NCBI RefSeq assembly: GCF_964204645.1
Contig: NC_134030.1
Span: 21,209,110-21,273,109 of the forward strand
Direction of reading: 5' to 3'
Origin: Tubulanus polymorphus
Taxonomy: Eukaryota; Nemertea; Palaeonemertea; Tubulaniformes; Tubulanidae
Length of the DNA: 64,000 nt
Made by a program: the position numbers and the translations under genes. Positions 46,401-55,944 of this stretch are shown piece by piece. The notes under the pieces are model-generated. The model worked only from the letters and a program-made list of their open reading frames with translations, searched no databases and was not told the origin of the DNA. Each line of letters begins with the position of its first letter. The first letter of the stretch is position 1.

Positions 46401-49400
46401 CCAACGCTATTCTGGCAATCGTGGATTCCTTTTGTGGCAGGTGAGGATCCACCAGGTGTCGCTAGTGTGCAGTAGGACATCAACTACTGTGGTAATAGAG
46501 CATTCCACTTGTGACAAGTGAGGATCCACCAGGTGTCGCTAGTGTGCAGTAGGACATCAACTACTGCTGCAATAGAGGATTCCACTTGCTGCAAGTGAGC
46601 ATCCACCAGGTGTCGCTAGTGTGCAGTAGGACATCAACTACTGCTGCAATAGAGGATTTCACTTGCTGCAAGTGAGCATCCACCAGGTGTCGCTAGTGTG
46701 CAGTAGGACATCAACTAGTGCGGTAACAGAGTATTCCACTTGTGGAAAGTGAGGATCCACCAGGTGTCGCTAATAGTTACTCGGTCTCTTCTAGGTTTTA
46801 GTTTAGATTGAATCAAATTTTCTTCTTTTTGCGTAAATCAATTGGCTGATTTTGAAAACAGCGTGATAGTTGTTGCATTTTTGTTGTTGAAATTTGAATT
46901 CCCGAATGAACACTGACCTGTAGTTATATGATGGCCGTATACCTCGATTTCAGCGATCTGTAAGTTTGAATCGGCAGGATTCTGAACCATATACAAAACC
47001 AAATAACGCCCTGAAATAGAACAGCTTGTTTCTATTAGAATTTGGAATCACTTCATTCCGAAATGGTGTCGCTAGTAGGAAATCAAATCTGCGACAATAG
47101 AGGAATCCACTTGTGGCAAGTCAGGATCCACCAGGTGTCGCTATAGTAGTTTCGTTCACTGATTCACTTGTAGCCTATGGTTGTGTATAGTAGATAGATT
47201 CTAGTTATGCTCGCTTACCAGTGACGCGTTTGCGGCAGTATATTTCCAGTATTTCAGATTTATCCAGTTGTCCGGGAATGTGTTTTATCGTCAGTAAGTC
47301 GTTGTACCAGATATTTGTCGGGTTGAAGTCGTTACAAACTGCTATCGTCAAATTCTTCGTTTTTCCTGTACAAAACAGTAAACACTTAACACTCTTATCA
47401 CCAAGAATCGTCTAAGTCATTTTTTCCCTGAGCAATACGGTCATGCTATTTTATTGTGTCCATAAATGAGTTCGACAAATCATCTTGATTTTTTTTGCCA
47501 GTTCACGAATCATCGTGTCTACTAACATATAAATCACCCTAATCAATTAACCTTAGTAATTTGATCTACAAACACTTTCAGAAAAGATGAACTCGTGGGG
47601 CCCGTAATGGCAATGGCGCCACAGATTTTGAGAGACCGCCGTACAGGTCTCAAACCTCCCCCTGAGCCATCCAAGCCCCCATCGAAATTACCTTGGTCTC
47701 CTCCAAATACAATGATTTTACGAATCAAATAGAAATCGGACAAATCAACGGCGATCCACGATGTATCAGATCTCCACGGTACTCGGGGTCGCGCGTACTT
47801 TGACGGGTCTCTGTTCAGGTCGTTTATGAATTGTCTCGTGTCCATATACTCGTCCTCCATGTAGGTGGCTTTACCGGCAGCTAAATTAACTGTGAATAAA
47901 AATTCTGGCGATATCGATTTAGTCTATAGAACTCTCCAGACGAGACACCATGAATCCTCCAATGATGTCATAACATTTTTTACTCGTTATTCGATCTTTA
48001 AGCCCTACATACAATTGATTTTAGCCCCCTCCGAATAAGTGCCACCATAAATCCCCTAATGCCGTCATCAAATTCATCTTAGCCCCCTACAAATACGCGC
48101 CACCGTTAAACCCCTAATGTCGACATCAAATTGAGCTTAGCTCGAAATACCATGAATCTCCCTATGACATAATCAATATTAACATACGTTTAATCTACTA
48201 GTAGTACTTGTTAATTACAGGACCCGGTTCCACAGTTCTGAGATTTAACTCTCAGTTGAACTCATCGAAAATGAACAAATTTTAACTTAGAATTAACTAT
48301 AACTCACAATCGTGGAACTGGATCCAGTAGGTAAAAATATTTATTCCGGATTCGTGGTTTCAAATGCTATCAAGGCTTACTCATTGCAAGCGGCGAAAAA
48401 ACTTCGATTTCCGATACTGTCAGTCGAAACGCCGATTTACTGAATCGTTGAACCACGACGTGGCGCCCTCTGGCGTCGAGCGGACAGTAGAATTCGTTCA
48501 GCTGGTTTTTAACGAGCGTCAAATAGCCGTACTTCTGCTTGCCCTGGCAGTGGATGTAATCGGGTTTATCGTACCGTTTCAAATCGTATTGTGACGTCAC
48601 CAGCAGTCGGATGTTATCCTCTGAAGAAAATCGTCATATCATATTTCCGAATTTACGGACAAGCTTCCGGTAAAAATGGCCACCGGTGATAAAGTGTGAT
48701 GTCATAAAATCTAGCAATGATTAGATTTACAAGGTTTTCAATGAAAATCCCCTTATGACATCATCAATTTGTCTACTAGTGATTTCATCTATAGGTCCTT
48801 CCAGATGAGATAGGCTGCACCTATGTCCCTATGACATCAACAAAATGCCTGCTAGTGATTTGACCAATAGCCCCAATAGACTGACTTTATAAATCCCCCT
48901 ATGATATCATCAAATTTCCAAAGTGATATGATTCAAAGATCCTAACGATTAGAACGATGACCACACTCAAACGTGGTGAACGGATAATAAGATAAAATCC
49001 CACCATTTACAGATTAAAAGAATTTAAAAACCAGAATTTATTTATTAAATCTAAAATATCTGACGATGATCTCTAGGGTGAGATCGAAACGTCGTGTCTT
49101 TTAAATATTTTAGATTTAATAAATAAATTCTGGTTTTTAAATTCTAACTAACAGAAATAATGACTGGCCTCTTTATGACGTCATATCCAGGTTACTGATC
49201 TGCTAAATACTTACGTTCAGTATCGGTCCAGATATTGATTTTTCCGATTTGGTATTCTTTATCCAATTCGACGTATATGAAGTTTGGATTATATTCCAGT
49301 TTGTCGGTAATGAATTGATCTCCGTTCGAAACCGCTCTTTTGCCGTCTGTTACCAAGGAACTCGTCTTCCCGTTCGGCCCGAACGCCGGCCTCCTAAACG

Positions 49401-50963
49401 CGAGGTTTCCTATCAAAACATTTGTTTAGTTTGTACGTGTTGTAACGATACTTACCTATACTTTGTATCACGTCTTTGACTAGTCTTTTTGTTCTAGGTT
49501 GTATATAAGGCCACGAAAAAATACCCTTGTTTCTCATCGGCCCTTGTTTGGAAAAGCGACGGGGCGACAGGTTTTAATTTTCACCTCCCTTTTCAAAAAA
49601 GCGAAAAAATAAGCTTTATTCCTAATTCCAAAAATGACGAGGCGAATTTTTTTTGGTAATTTTTCGAATGGGGTAATTCAGGCGTCAGCTATCTCGAATC
49701 AGGATCTCATTTATATCAAATTATTTCGCGTTTACTTCAAACGTAATTACATAACATTTTCTAAAAGGGGCATATATGAATAAATGTTGCTTTTTTCAAT
49801 TGTTTTTATCTATCATTAGTTGTATTTCTTCGGTGATGTTTACCTAGTTCTGCGTATGTTGTTCAATTCGAAAATACAGTATTGAATCATATTTTTTCTT
49901 TATAACTTGCTTAATCTAATAACAAATATTAATTAGTGGTCCTCATTTGTAATTCACATATGACGCCATGTTATTGATAATTTACAGTTCTAATTAAATC
50001 GTAAATCGGAATTAAGTTTTTAATCATGAAATATTTTTGTAAATCAGTTGAATAAAAACTATCAAAATATAATTTCTATTAATCCATACAATACATCTAA
50101 TAAATTTGTTATTGAATTACATCAAATTATCATACCTTTAATTTAAAGATTTAAAATAAATTTACTACCTAAAATTCTATAAATGGTTTGCAAAAGTGAG
50201 GCGTAAAAGGAGTTGCTTATTAGAATATATAGAAATTGATACATAATTTAGCATTGCTCAAAATATTTGTTTGTGGGATTAAATTTTTTTTCATCTCAAA
50301 TTACAAATATTCTAAATGATGCTAAATTAGATCAACCTTTTTAATCTATCGATAAATTGAAATTAATAATATTGAATTATTTCACTTAATATCTGTATTC
50401 TTATTTTTCGACCTTTCGGATTTGATAATATCGCTTTTAAAATTGTGAGAAAATTTGACAAAGATATGAATAAAAGATAAAGTCATATAAAACACTGATG
50501 AATTGCAGGAAAGGTACGGATATTTTTGGTTGATTACTCGTCGCAAAATCAATCTGCTATCCTACGACCTGATGATGGCTTTTCCCCTGAACCCGCGCGG
50601 TTGATGACGGTTGTTGATAATATCTTTTTTCTTCTTTCTCCAATCTAGGGCGCTTTCGACCAAAAAAAAACCTCTGTCGCCACCAGGATTCGAACCCATA
50701 AGCAGTTTGTCTGCATGATTTAACATTTTGACTATAGAAGCAAAGTCGTTTTATCCACGAATCACCGGACACCGATTTCGATGATTCATAAAAAAATCTT
50801 ATTTCTTCAAAAAAGATTTTTTTCCATTTCAATTTAAATTGTTTTCAACTTGATCGATTGTTTTATCCTTACCTTCCGCTTCGTACTCGATATCGGCTGT
50901 TCTAACGGACATCATACATCGAGAAAGCAGCACAAAACCCGTGATAACAGCCGTCAACAACAT
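39702..50963 (-). CDS. Secreted multidomain FTP (fucolectin-type) lectin with kringle, 18 exons
   Basis: Exons from the 5' end: 50873-50963, 49215-49409, 48381-48620, 47692-47889, 47219-47365, 46918-47010, 46156-46341, 45568-45810, 44932-45144, 44374-44619, 43776-43991, 43172-43465, 42550-42768, 41972-42235, 41396-41605, 40641-40907, 40357-40460, 39702-40151. They sum to 3876 bases, 1291 residues plus stop, with phase 1 at every junction except the last (phase 0). A signal peptide (MLLTAVITGFVLLSRCMMS) is followed by seven FTP/F5-8-like modules, each starting like GNLAxxR or NLAxGK and ending like GRYVxxx..LCEVEV. A kringle sits within module 7. Module 5 has an Ala-rich insert and module 7 a Thr/Ser/Pro-rich insert. 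There is no transmembrane segment or GPI signal, so it is probably secreted. FTP domains bind fucose or other sugars, but canonical binding residues look absent. A TATA-like box lies near 51176. I know no named orthologue. Confidence 0.88.
40641..40907 (-). CDS. Lectin exon 16: kringle domain, GC donor
   Basis: Acceptor ATATTTTCAG, 267 bases in phase 1-1. Six cysteines in kringle order (GDC, KKC, NYC, PWC, EEC, PLC) with the signature NYCRDPDYSGAPWCYT and a Trp before the fifth Cys. The donor is G|GCAAGT, a GC-AG intron. Kringles mediate protein or lipid contacts. Because flanking exons are also phase 1, the exon can be skipped cleanly, which would restore an uninterrupted FTP module 7. Confidence 0.93.
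41030..41310 (+). repeat. TGATGTCATAGG family within lectin intron
   Basis: Three degenerate copies of TTGATGATGTCATANGGGAT in the intron between FTP module 7a and the kringle exon. Confidence 0.65.
41396..41605 (-). CDS. Lectin exon 15: first half of FTP module 7
   Basis: Encodes AFMSNRADASSKPEYANDGL...CAKTSGSRSAEWWFTDLGDT and FNIDITHHGFAEG. The C...WWxxDLG pattern is typical of FTP domains. Donor GAAG|GTACGC. Confidence 0.9.
41972..42768 (-). CDS. Lectin exons 13-14: FTP module 6
   Basis: 42550-42768 (DNLASRKPTHQSKET...YWFVDLEKVYKVERVVIF) and 41972-42235 (NFEIRVYRQSVD...GRYVAIVKTISERDLILCEV). The intron contains four 77-bp repeat units in reverse orientation (42265-42540). Confidence 0.88.
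42265..42540 (-). repeat. 77-bp repeat array, reverse, about 3.5 copies
   Basis: GGATCCACCAGGTGTCGCTA units. On the transcribed strand of the lectin gene they read in the same sense as in the PCBP introns. Confidence 0.88.
43172..43991 (-). CDS. Lectin exons 11-12: FTP module 5 with Ala-rich insert
   Basis: 43776-43991 (NVALGKQALQSTSGHYEFGK...HHWWMVDLLERHLVWGVRI; donor chosen as A|GTAATA to keep phase 1) and 43172-43465. The second exon contains an Ala/Ser/Val/Thr-rich insert (AADTAVAASAAGASAVTAG) encoded by GCT/ACT/AGT-type triplets, then GRYVIIDYKRFRHPG and LSLCEVEVQG. The donor choice of the first exon is the least certain junction of the gene. Confidence 0.82.
43525..43610. repeat. Foldback with CGAAACGTCGAATAAAC
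   Basis: TTTCGACGTTTCGGCT and AGCCGAAACGTCGAAT are inverted copies around an 18-base loop, followed by ATAAACTAGTAGCTCAA as in the 69-bp family at 54495. A single decayed relative. Confidence 0.6.
44035..44335. repeat. About 52-bp tandem repeat containing a pol III B box
   Basis: Six copies, each with GCAGGGATTCGAACCTGATG and GACTCTGCCACGTTCC. On the - strand each reads CATCAGGTTCGAATCCCTGC, a B-box consensus. Single copies occur near 14570, 15010, 32860 and 40580. The frames MSHDVIRFESLRGRN and FEPDDIVRLCHVPPSQG are repeat translations. Confidence 0.9.
44374..45144 (-). CDS. Lectin exons 9-10: FTP module 4
   Basis: 44932-45144 (NLALSRNSTQNDDSSVYPAW...PWWMVSLDEPSRVAKVLI) and 44374-44619 (CPGRVSIYIGLDDFTGNVAA...GRHVVVTSRVNYPLILCEV). 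Confidence 0.88.
44692..44887. repeat. Polypyrimidine tract (+ strand)
   Basis: About 195 bases almost entirely C and T on the + strand, hence polypurine in the lectin pre-mRNA, in the intron of FTP module 4. Triplex-prone composition. Confidence 0.85.
45260..45560 (-). repeat. 77-bp repeat array, reverse, partly degraded
   Basis: About four units with GATCCACCAGGTGTCGCTAG, ending at the donor of the FTP module 3 exon. Confidence 0.85.
45568..46341 (-). CDS. Lectin exons 7-8: FTP module 3
   Basis: 46156-46341 (NLALNKAVSTNGDQWSDGST...GEWVAIDLHGMYDISHVTVW) and 45568-45810 (FVPFSIRVTRAFDKNEVDSF...GRYLLLRAETNSAAEKLLLA). A clear F5/8-type discoidin pattern. Confidence 0.9.
45830..46095 (+). repeat. 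47-bp tandem family in lectin intron
   Basis: About 5.5 copies of GATTGGTTATAGAACCAAAA units between the two exons of FTP module 3. Confidence 0.88.
46400..46790 (-). repeat. 77-bp repeat array, reverse, about 4.5 copies
   Basis: CCACCAGGTGTCGCTAGTGT units followed by body sequence similar to that at 6250-6300. A further copy and a half lies at 47040-47150. Confidence 0.88.
46918..47889 (-). CDS. Lectin exons 4-6: FTP module 2 (three exons)
   Basis: 47692-47889 (INLAAGKATYMEDEYMDTRQ...SWIAVDLSDFYLIRKIIVF), 47219-47365 (NLTIAVCNDFNPTNIWYNDL...EIYCRKRVTG) and 46918-47010 (GRYLVLYMVQNPADSNLQIA). The only module whose second half is divided by an extra phase 1 intron, just before GRYL. Confidence 0.87.
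47930..48935 (-). repeat. TGATGTCATAGG family, reverse, flanking FTP module 1/2 exons
   Basis: Degenerate CCCCTATGACATCATCAA copies at about 47930-48180 and 48680-48930, interrupted by the lectin exon 48381-48620. A short inverted piece of the CCAGTTCCACAG family lies at 48215-48330. Confidence 0.6.
48381..49409 (-). CDS. Lectin exons 2-3: FTP module 1
   Basis: 49215-49409 (NLAFRRPAFGPNGKTSSLVT...NFIYVELDKEYQIGKINIW) and 48381-48620 (NIRLLVTSQYDLKRYDKPDY...YCPLDARGRHVVVQRFSKSA, SEIEVFSPL). First lectin module after the signal peptide. Confidence 0.88.
49021..49143 (+). other. Foldback element with hammerhead-ribozyme-like core
   Basis: Perfect 39-bp inverted arms (49021-49059 and 49105-49143) enclose 45 bases: CTGACGA (49060-49066), a T, stem GATCTC/GAGATC (49068-49073, 49080-49085), GAAA (49086-49089), and a minimal stem CG-TCG-TG ending GTC (49096-49098). 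This is the order of a type I hammerhead: CUGANGA, stem II, GAAA, stem III, GUC, stem I. Deviations are one extra U before stem II and six unpaired bases between GUC and the arm. It lies in the intron of FTP module 1, on the strand opposite the gene. Confidence 0.5.
49420..50860 (-). other. First intron of the lectin gene
   Basis: AT-rich unique sequence. One tRNA-like B box on the - strand (GGGTTCGAATCC, about 50685-50700) without pairing acceptor arms. No coding features. Confidence 0.5.
50873..50963 (-). CDS. Lectin exon 1: signal peptide
   Basis: ATG at 50961-50963, encoding MLLTAVITGFVLLSRCMMSV then RTADIEYEAE, donor G|GTAAGG. Hydrophobic core followed by small residues fits a cleavable signal peptide. 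Preceded by a purine-rich leader (GAGACAGAGAGAGAGACGG). Confidence 0.85.
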
Positions 50964-51175
50964 TCCTACGATCCTCTCTCCCTCCGTCTCTCTCTCTGTC
51001 TCTTATTTTCACAAATCGATATCGTCTTATTCGGCAGGTCTGAACGACTCGGTATTTACGAGGCTTTTAGCGCGAATCCTCCCAAATCCCGAAATATATA
51101 TTTTAGATTAGTTTTTGTTTGCATCGAAATCGGTCTTGCCTGCGGGGCCGGGTATTTAGAATGGCGAACGAACTA

Positions 51176-51185
51176 CATTATATAG
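51176..51185 (-). promoter_or_regulatory. Candidate TATA box of the lectin gene
   Basis: Reads CTATATAATG on the - strand, about 215 bases upstream of the ATG, which would leave a 5' UTR of roughly 180 bases. No other strong element was recognised; weak support. Confidence 0.35.
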
Positions 51186-51459
51186 ACAGCTATTTGCGAC
51201 TAATTTACAAGTTCTTTTAAAGCTTTTAAAAAGCGCCTATTGAATAAATAGCGCTACCTGAAAATGGAACCACTTTAATCGCATTTGAGGAGACGATTTT
51301 CCTTGAGTCTCCGAGGATTAGGGACATTCAACGCGAATGAAGTGCTTTTGTAGAAAGACATTGAAAAGAGTTTTTTGTCGAAATGATATAGTTTTGATTG
51401 TGAAATCTGATTCAAGGTGGAATTTCGATTTGTTGAAACGATTTGAATCTTTATGTCCA

Positions 51460-52135
51460 CTCTAAACCCAGTTCCACAGTTGTGTGTGTTTAATCTGAGT
51501 CTGAATCCAGTTCCCCAGTTGTGTGGGTTTAATTTGGATCGGAATCCAGTTCCGCAGTTGTGTGGGTTTAACCTGACTTTGAATCAAGTTCCACAGTTGT
51601 GTGGGTTCAACCTGACGCTTAACCCAGCTCCACAGTTGTGTGGGTTTAACCTGACTTTGAATCCAGTTCCACAGTTGTGTGGGTTTAACCTGACGCTTAA
51701 CCCAGCTCCACAGTTGTGTGGGTTTAACCTAACTCTGAATCCAGCTCCACAGTTGTGTGGGTTTAACCTGACTCTGAATCCAGCTCCACAGTTGTTTGGG
51801 TTTAACCTGACGCCTAACCCAGCTCCACAGTTGTGTGGTTTAACTTGACTCTGAACCCAGTTCCACAGTTGTGTGGGTTTAATTTGGATCGGAATCCAGT
51901 TCCACAGTTGTGTGGGTTTAATCTGACGCTTAACCAGCTCCACAGTTGTGTGGGTTTAACTTGACTCTGAACCCAGTTCCACAGTTGTGGGGGTTTAACT
52001 TGACTCTAAACCCAGTTCCACAGTTGTGTGGGTTTAACTTGACTCTGAACCCAGTTCCACAGTTGTGTGGGTTTAACTTGACTCTAAACCCACTTCCACA
52101 GTTGTGTGGGTTTAATTTGACGCTCAATTCTATTT
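51460..52135 (+). repeat. 39-bp tandem array, about 17 copies
   Basis: The largest and most homogeneous block of the CCAGTTCCACAGTTGTGTGG family, in the intergenic gap between the PLA2 3' end and the lectin promoter. Open frames of 63-131 codons exist on both strands solely because 39 is divisible by 3. Confidence 0.95.
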
Positions 52136-52207
52136 AAGCATTGAAGACGTTTTTTTCTTCAGTGTAGTGTAGTTTATTCGCCAAATTTGTGGTTTGACAA
52201 CAATTCA

Positions 52208-54088
52208 TTATCTATGTTTGTTACTGTTGTTGTAAGACCCATTCTCTCTTTTGAAGCAGAGAGCGCACGCCTTGTCGCACTCGCACAGAGCTCGCTTACA
52301 TCTCGACGATCCCCACCAACTTCTCGCTGCAAAACGAGAAACAAGAAATGAAGAAAAATAACATAAATCGCTTCGGTTCAAATCGTCAACAATAAATGTT
52401 ATAATATGAAATAGATAATATTCAGAATCAGTAATCGATTTGAATATATCGATGATTGAATTGAATTGACCGGCAACCAGTCTACCCCGGTATATTGATG
52501 ACGTAGGGCACGTCCTCGTAAAAAATAATCATCAGAATTTATCAAAAAGTAAAATAGGATTTATGAAATGTATTCAATCGGAAATCAAACGCCATGATTC
52601 ATAACCATTACTATGGCCGTTATATTGATGGCGTATATGCACAGCACCCCTTACATGATACATATTAGGTATCAATGCATATAAACATTATTGTAACGAT
52701 TTTTACTACGTCAAAAAATCAAAGCTTTCAGGGCTACATTCGCGAGGCCGCAATTTCGAAACTAACTTTAAAAAAGTGATATTTGTTTCAGAAATATTGA
52801 GGATTAAAGTTTCAAAAATTGCCTGCATTGTTTTCGAAGTCTAATCGTTGGACATATTTCAACGCGAGCGAGCATATCGTTTGGATGTAAAACCCGCTTT
52901 AATTGGTCAATGGCTACTAGCCAATAGGCACAGTGTGTTCTTAGTCTGACATCCACTGATTGGTGGCTTTGTAAATGGCCTCCTGCCAATCAGCACTTAG
53001 GAAAGAACAGACTCAAACAGGACTAAGACAGAACTGCTCCTCCCGACGACTTGTTTCATGAAATAATGATAAAAGCAACTTACTGCAGGACAGTCGGCGG
53101 TTTGACCGTTTTTTCCAGCTGTAAGTTGTAAAAAGCAGATTGTACTTTTTGCAAACTCCCCTTTTCAAATCAGCCCAGCATTTATCGTGGTTATAACAAC
53201 ATCTGAGGAAAAAAGAAACACATTTGATACGTAATACTAGGTAGTTGAATAGTAAAAGCAATTAACAATATCCGCGGCCACCAGTCTATGTAATAGCCAA
53301 TCAGATGCGGTCTTTTTGGCAAAGTCGCTTCATCATACCACACATACGATTGGCTAGTAGTGTTGTAAAATGGCGTACAGGAGGACGTACAGAAATGTCG
53401 GAAAAACCCCGAACAAAAGTGGTTCAGTCATATTAGTTCAAAGAATTATCTGAAATAATATCTAAAGGGTAAGAAAACTTACCGATCAATGCTATCGACG
53501 ATTGGACCGCCACCGCCGTAACCGCACCAGTTTCCATACTTATTGAAGTCCAACGCCTTCCGACCAGTTGTGTGTCGAATCATTAACCCGAACTGGGCAA
53601 CATTTTGCGAACTTTTCTCAACAGCTAAAAATAAAAGCGAAATCCATGAATTCATTTTATTTTTGATCATCGGGCCTAGACAGGTGATATCGTTTTCATT
53701 TTAGTTCAATCGCCAATCTAACAATTTTAAGACTAATCTAAGCTAATTTTGGTTCAGAAGCAAATCTAACAACATAAGACCAGTCTAAGCTCATTTTGGT
53801 TCTATAACCAATCTATCAACTTAACACCAGACTAAGCTCATTTTGGTTCTACAACCAATCTAACAACTCAAAACCAGTCTTAGCTCATTTTGGTTCTGTG
53901 GCCAATCTAATAATCTAAAACCACTCTAAGCTCATTTTGATTTTATCGTCAATTTGTCAACTTAAGACCGGCCTAAGTCCATTTTGGTTCAATATCCAAT
54001 CTTACAACTTAGGACCAGTCTAAAACTTACCTAAGATCGCGATTAACGATACAGCGAGGAAAACCTGCGTCAGGCTGCCTGATTTCAT
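52208..54088 (-). CDS. Secreted phospholipase A2 (PLA2_1 family), 4 exons
   Basis: Hydrolyses the sn-2 ester of phospholipids with Ca2+, extracellularly. Exons: 54031-54088, 53483-53624, 53084-53202, 52208-52326; 438 bases, 145 residues. Signal peptide MKSGSLTQVFLAVSLIAIL; Ca2+ loop YGNWCGYGGGGP; active-site helix DRCCYNHDKCW with the catalytic His (consensus CCxxHxxC); second helix CECDKACALCF with the catalytic Asp. Phases 1, 2 and 1 are consistent and all introns are GT-AG. The length is normal for the family. I count 11 cysteines after the signal peptide; an extra one in DKACALCF, where the family usually has Ala, leaves an odd number. Such enzymes serve in digestion, defence or venom; nothing here says which. 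TATA box at 54160. Intron 1 holds the 47-bp repeat and the last intron a dispersed repeat. Confidence 0.95.
52450..52720 (+). repeat. Dispersed repeat shared with 58595-58800
   Basis: Both copies begin TTGAATTGAATTGACCGGCA and CCAGTCTA, share ATATTGATGAC and end in ATAAACATTATTGTAACG. About 270 and 200 bp, one in a PLA2 intron and one in a GON-gene intron. No ORF. Confidence 0.7.
53700..54025 (-). repeat. 47-bp tandem family in PLA2 intron 1, reverse
   Basis: About 7 diverged copies of AAGACCAGTCTAAGCTCATT, ending a few bases from the exon 1 donor. Confidence 0.88.
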
Positions 54089-54159
54089 TTTCGAATATTC
54101 GTCAGACTTTCGGGAACCGATCTTAGTCGAAAAACAAACACAGTCGGATCGTAGTTGAG

Positions 54160-54167
54160 TTTATATA
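54160..54167 (-). promoter_or_regulatory. TATA box of the PLA2 gene
   Basis: CCTATATAAACTC on the - strand, about 75 bases upstream of the ATG, so transcription would start near 54130 with a short leader. A good match to the metazoan TATA consensus at a sensible distance. Confidence 0.6.
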
Positions 54168-54494
54168 GGATTCAAATCCCTCGAACACCTGGTCACGTTT
54201 ATTAAAATACGCGATTTATTGGAATTTCCGTATTTTCATATTAAGGCTGATAAAAAAATCCGAAAATCCTGTTTAACGACTTTTTATCGGTTTTCATAAA
54301 TTCGTTGCGCCTCATTTGTAGCGAATATTGACGTTTCGTTAATCCGACAATTACCCGTAATCTCATCCGACACCTGCGCGTTCAGTTCGCTCGAGTTGAA
54401 TCGAAGTAAACAACAAGGTTGCGGTAATTCTCTGGTGTAATATTATCATCAGTGTAAGATAAACACCCAAAACGACTCCTAAACATCCCCCCTT

Positions 54495-55940
54495 GAGCTA
54501 GTGTAGTTTATTCAACGTTTCGACTATGTCCTAATTGTCATCTTCAGGAATACTGTATTCCTTGAGCTAGTGTAGTTTATTCAACGTTTCGACTATGTCC
54601 TAATTGTCATCTTCAGGAATACTGTATTCCTTGAGCTAGTGTAGTTTATTTAACGTTTCGACTATATCCTAATAGTCATCTTCAGGAATACTGTATTCCT
54701 TGAGCTAGTGTAGTTTATTCAACGTGTCGACTATATCCTAATAGTCATCTTCAGGAATACTGTATTCCTTCAGCTAGTGTAGTTTATTCAACATTTCGAC
54801 TATATCCTAATAGTCATCTTCAGGAATACTGTATTCCTTGAGCTAGTGTAGTTTATTTAACGTTTCGACTATATCCTAATAATCATCTTCAGGAATACTG
54901 TATTCCTTGAGCTAGTGTAGTTTATTCAACGTGTCGACTATATCCTAATAGTCATCTTCAGGAATACTGTATTCTTTGAGCTAGTGTAGTTTATTCAACG
55001 TGTCGACTATATCCTAATAGTCATCTTCAGGAATACTGTATTCCTTGAGCTAGTGTAGTTTATTCAACGTTTCGACTATATCCTAATAGTCATCTTCAGG
55101 AATACTGTATTCCTTGAGCTAGTGTAGTTCATTCAACGTTTCGACTATATCCTAATAGTCATCTTCAGGAATACTGTATTCCTTGAGCTAGTGTAGTTTA
55201 TTCAACGTTTCGACTATATCCTAATAGTCATCTTCAGGAATACTGTATTCCTTGAGCTAGTGTAGTTCATTCAACGTTTCGACTATATCCTAATAGTCAT
55301 CTTCAGGAATACTGTATTCCTTGAGCTAGTGTAGTTTATTCAACGTTTCGACTATATCCTAATAGTCATCTTCAGGAATACTGTATTCCTTGAGCTAGTG
55401 TAGTTCATTCAACGTTTCGACTATATCCTAATAGTCATCTTCAGGAATACTGTATTCCTTGAGCTAGTGTAGTTCATTCAACGTTTCGACTATATCCTAA
55501 TAGTCATCTTCAGGAATACTGTATTCCTTGAGCTAGTGTAGTTTATTCAACGTTTCGACTATATCCTAATAGTCATCTTCAGGAATACTGTATTCCTTGA
55601 GCTAGTGTAGTTTATTCAACGTGTCGACTGTATCCTAATAGTCATCTTCAGGAATACTGTATTCCTTGAGCTAGTGTAGTTTATTCAACGTGTCGACTAT
55701 ATCCTAATGGACATCTTCAGGAATACTGTATTCATTGAGCTAGTGTAGTTTATTCAACGTTTCGACTATATCCTAATAGTCATCTACAGGAATACTGTAT
55801 TCCTTGAGCTAGTGTAGTTTATTCAACGTTTCGACTATATCCTAATAGTCATCTTCAGGAATACTGTATTCCTTGAGCTAGTGTAGTTTATTCAACGTGT
55901 CGACTATATCCTAATAGTCATCTTCAGGAATACTGTAGCC
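54495..55940 (-). repeat. 69-bp satellite-like array, about 21 copies, hammerhead-like core
   Basis: Nearly identical units over 1.45 kb. On the - strand each reads GTATTCCTGAAGATGACTAT, TAGGAT, ATAGTCGAAACGTTGAATAA. CTGAAGA, then a GACTAT/ATAGTC stem, then GAAAC has hammerhead core order, but the stem III and stem I partners are degenerate. GGAATAC/GTATTCC is a further palindrome. Flanks: the PLA2 promoter on the left and the GON-gene 3' end on the right. Confidence 0.92.
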
Positions 55941-55944
55941 TAAT

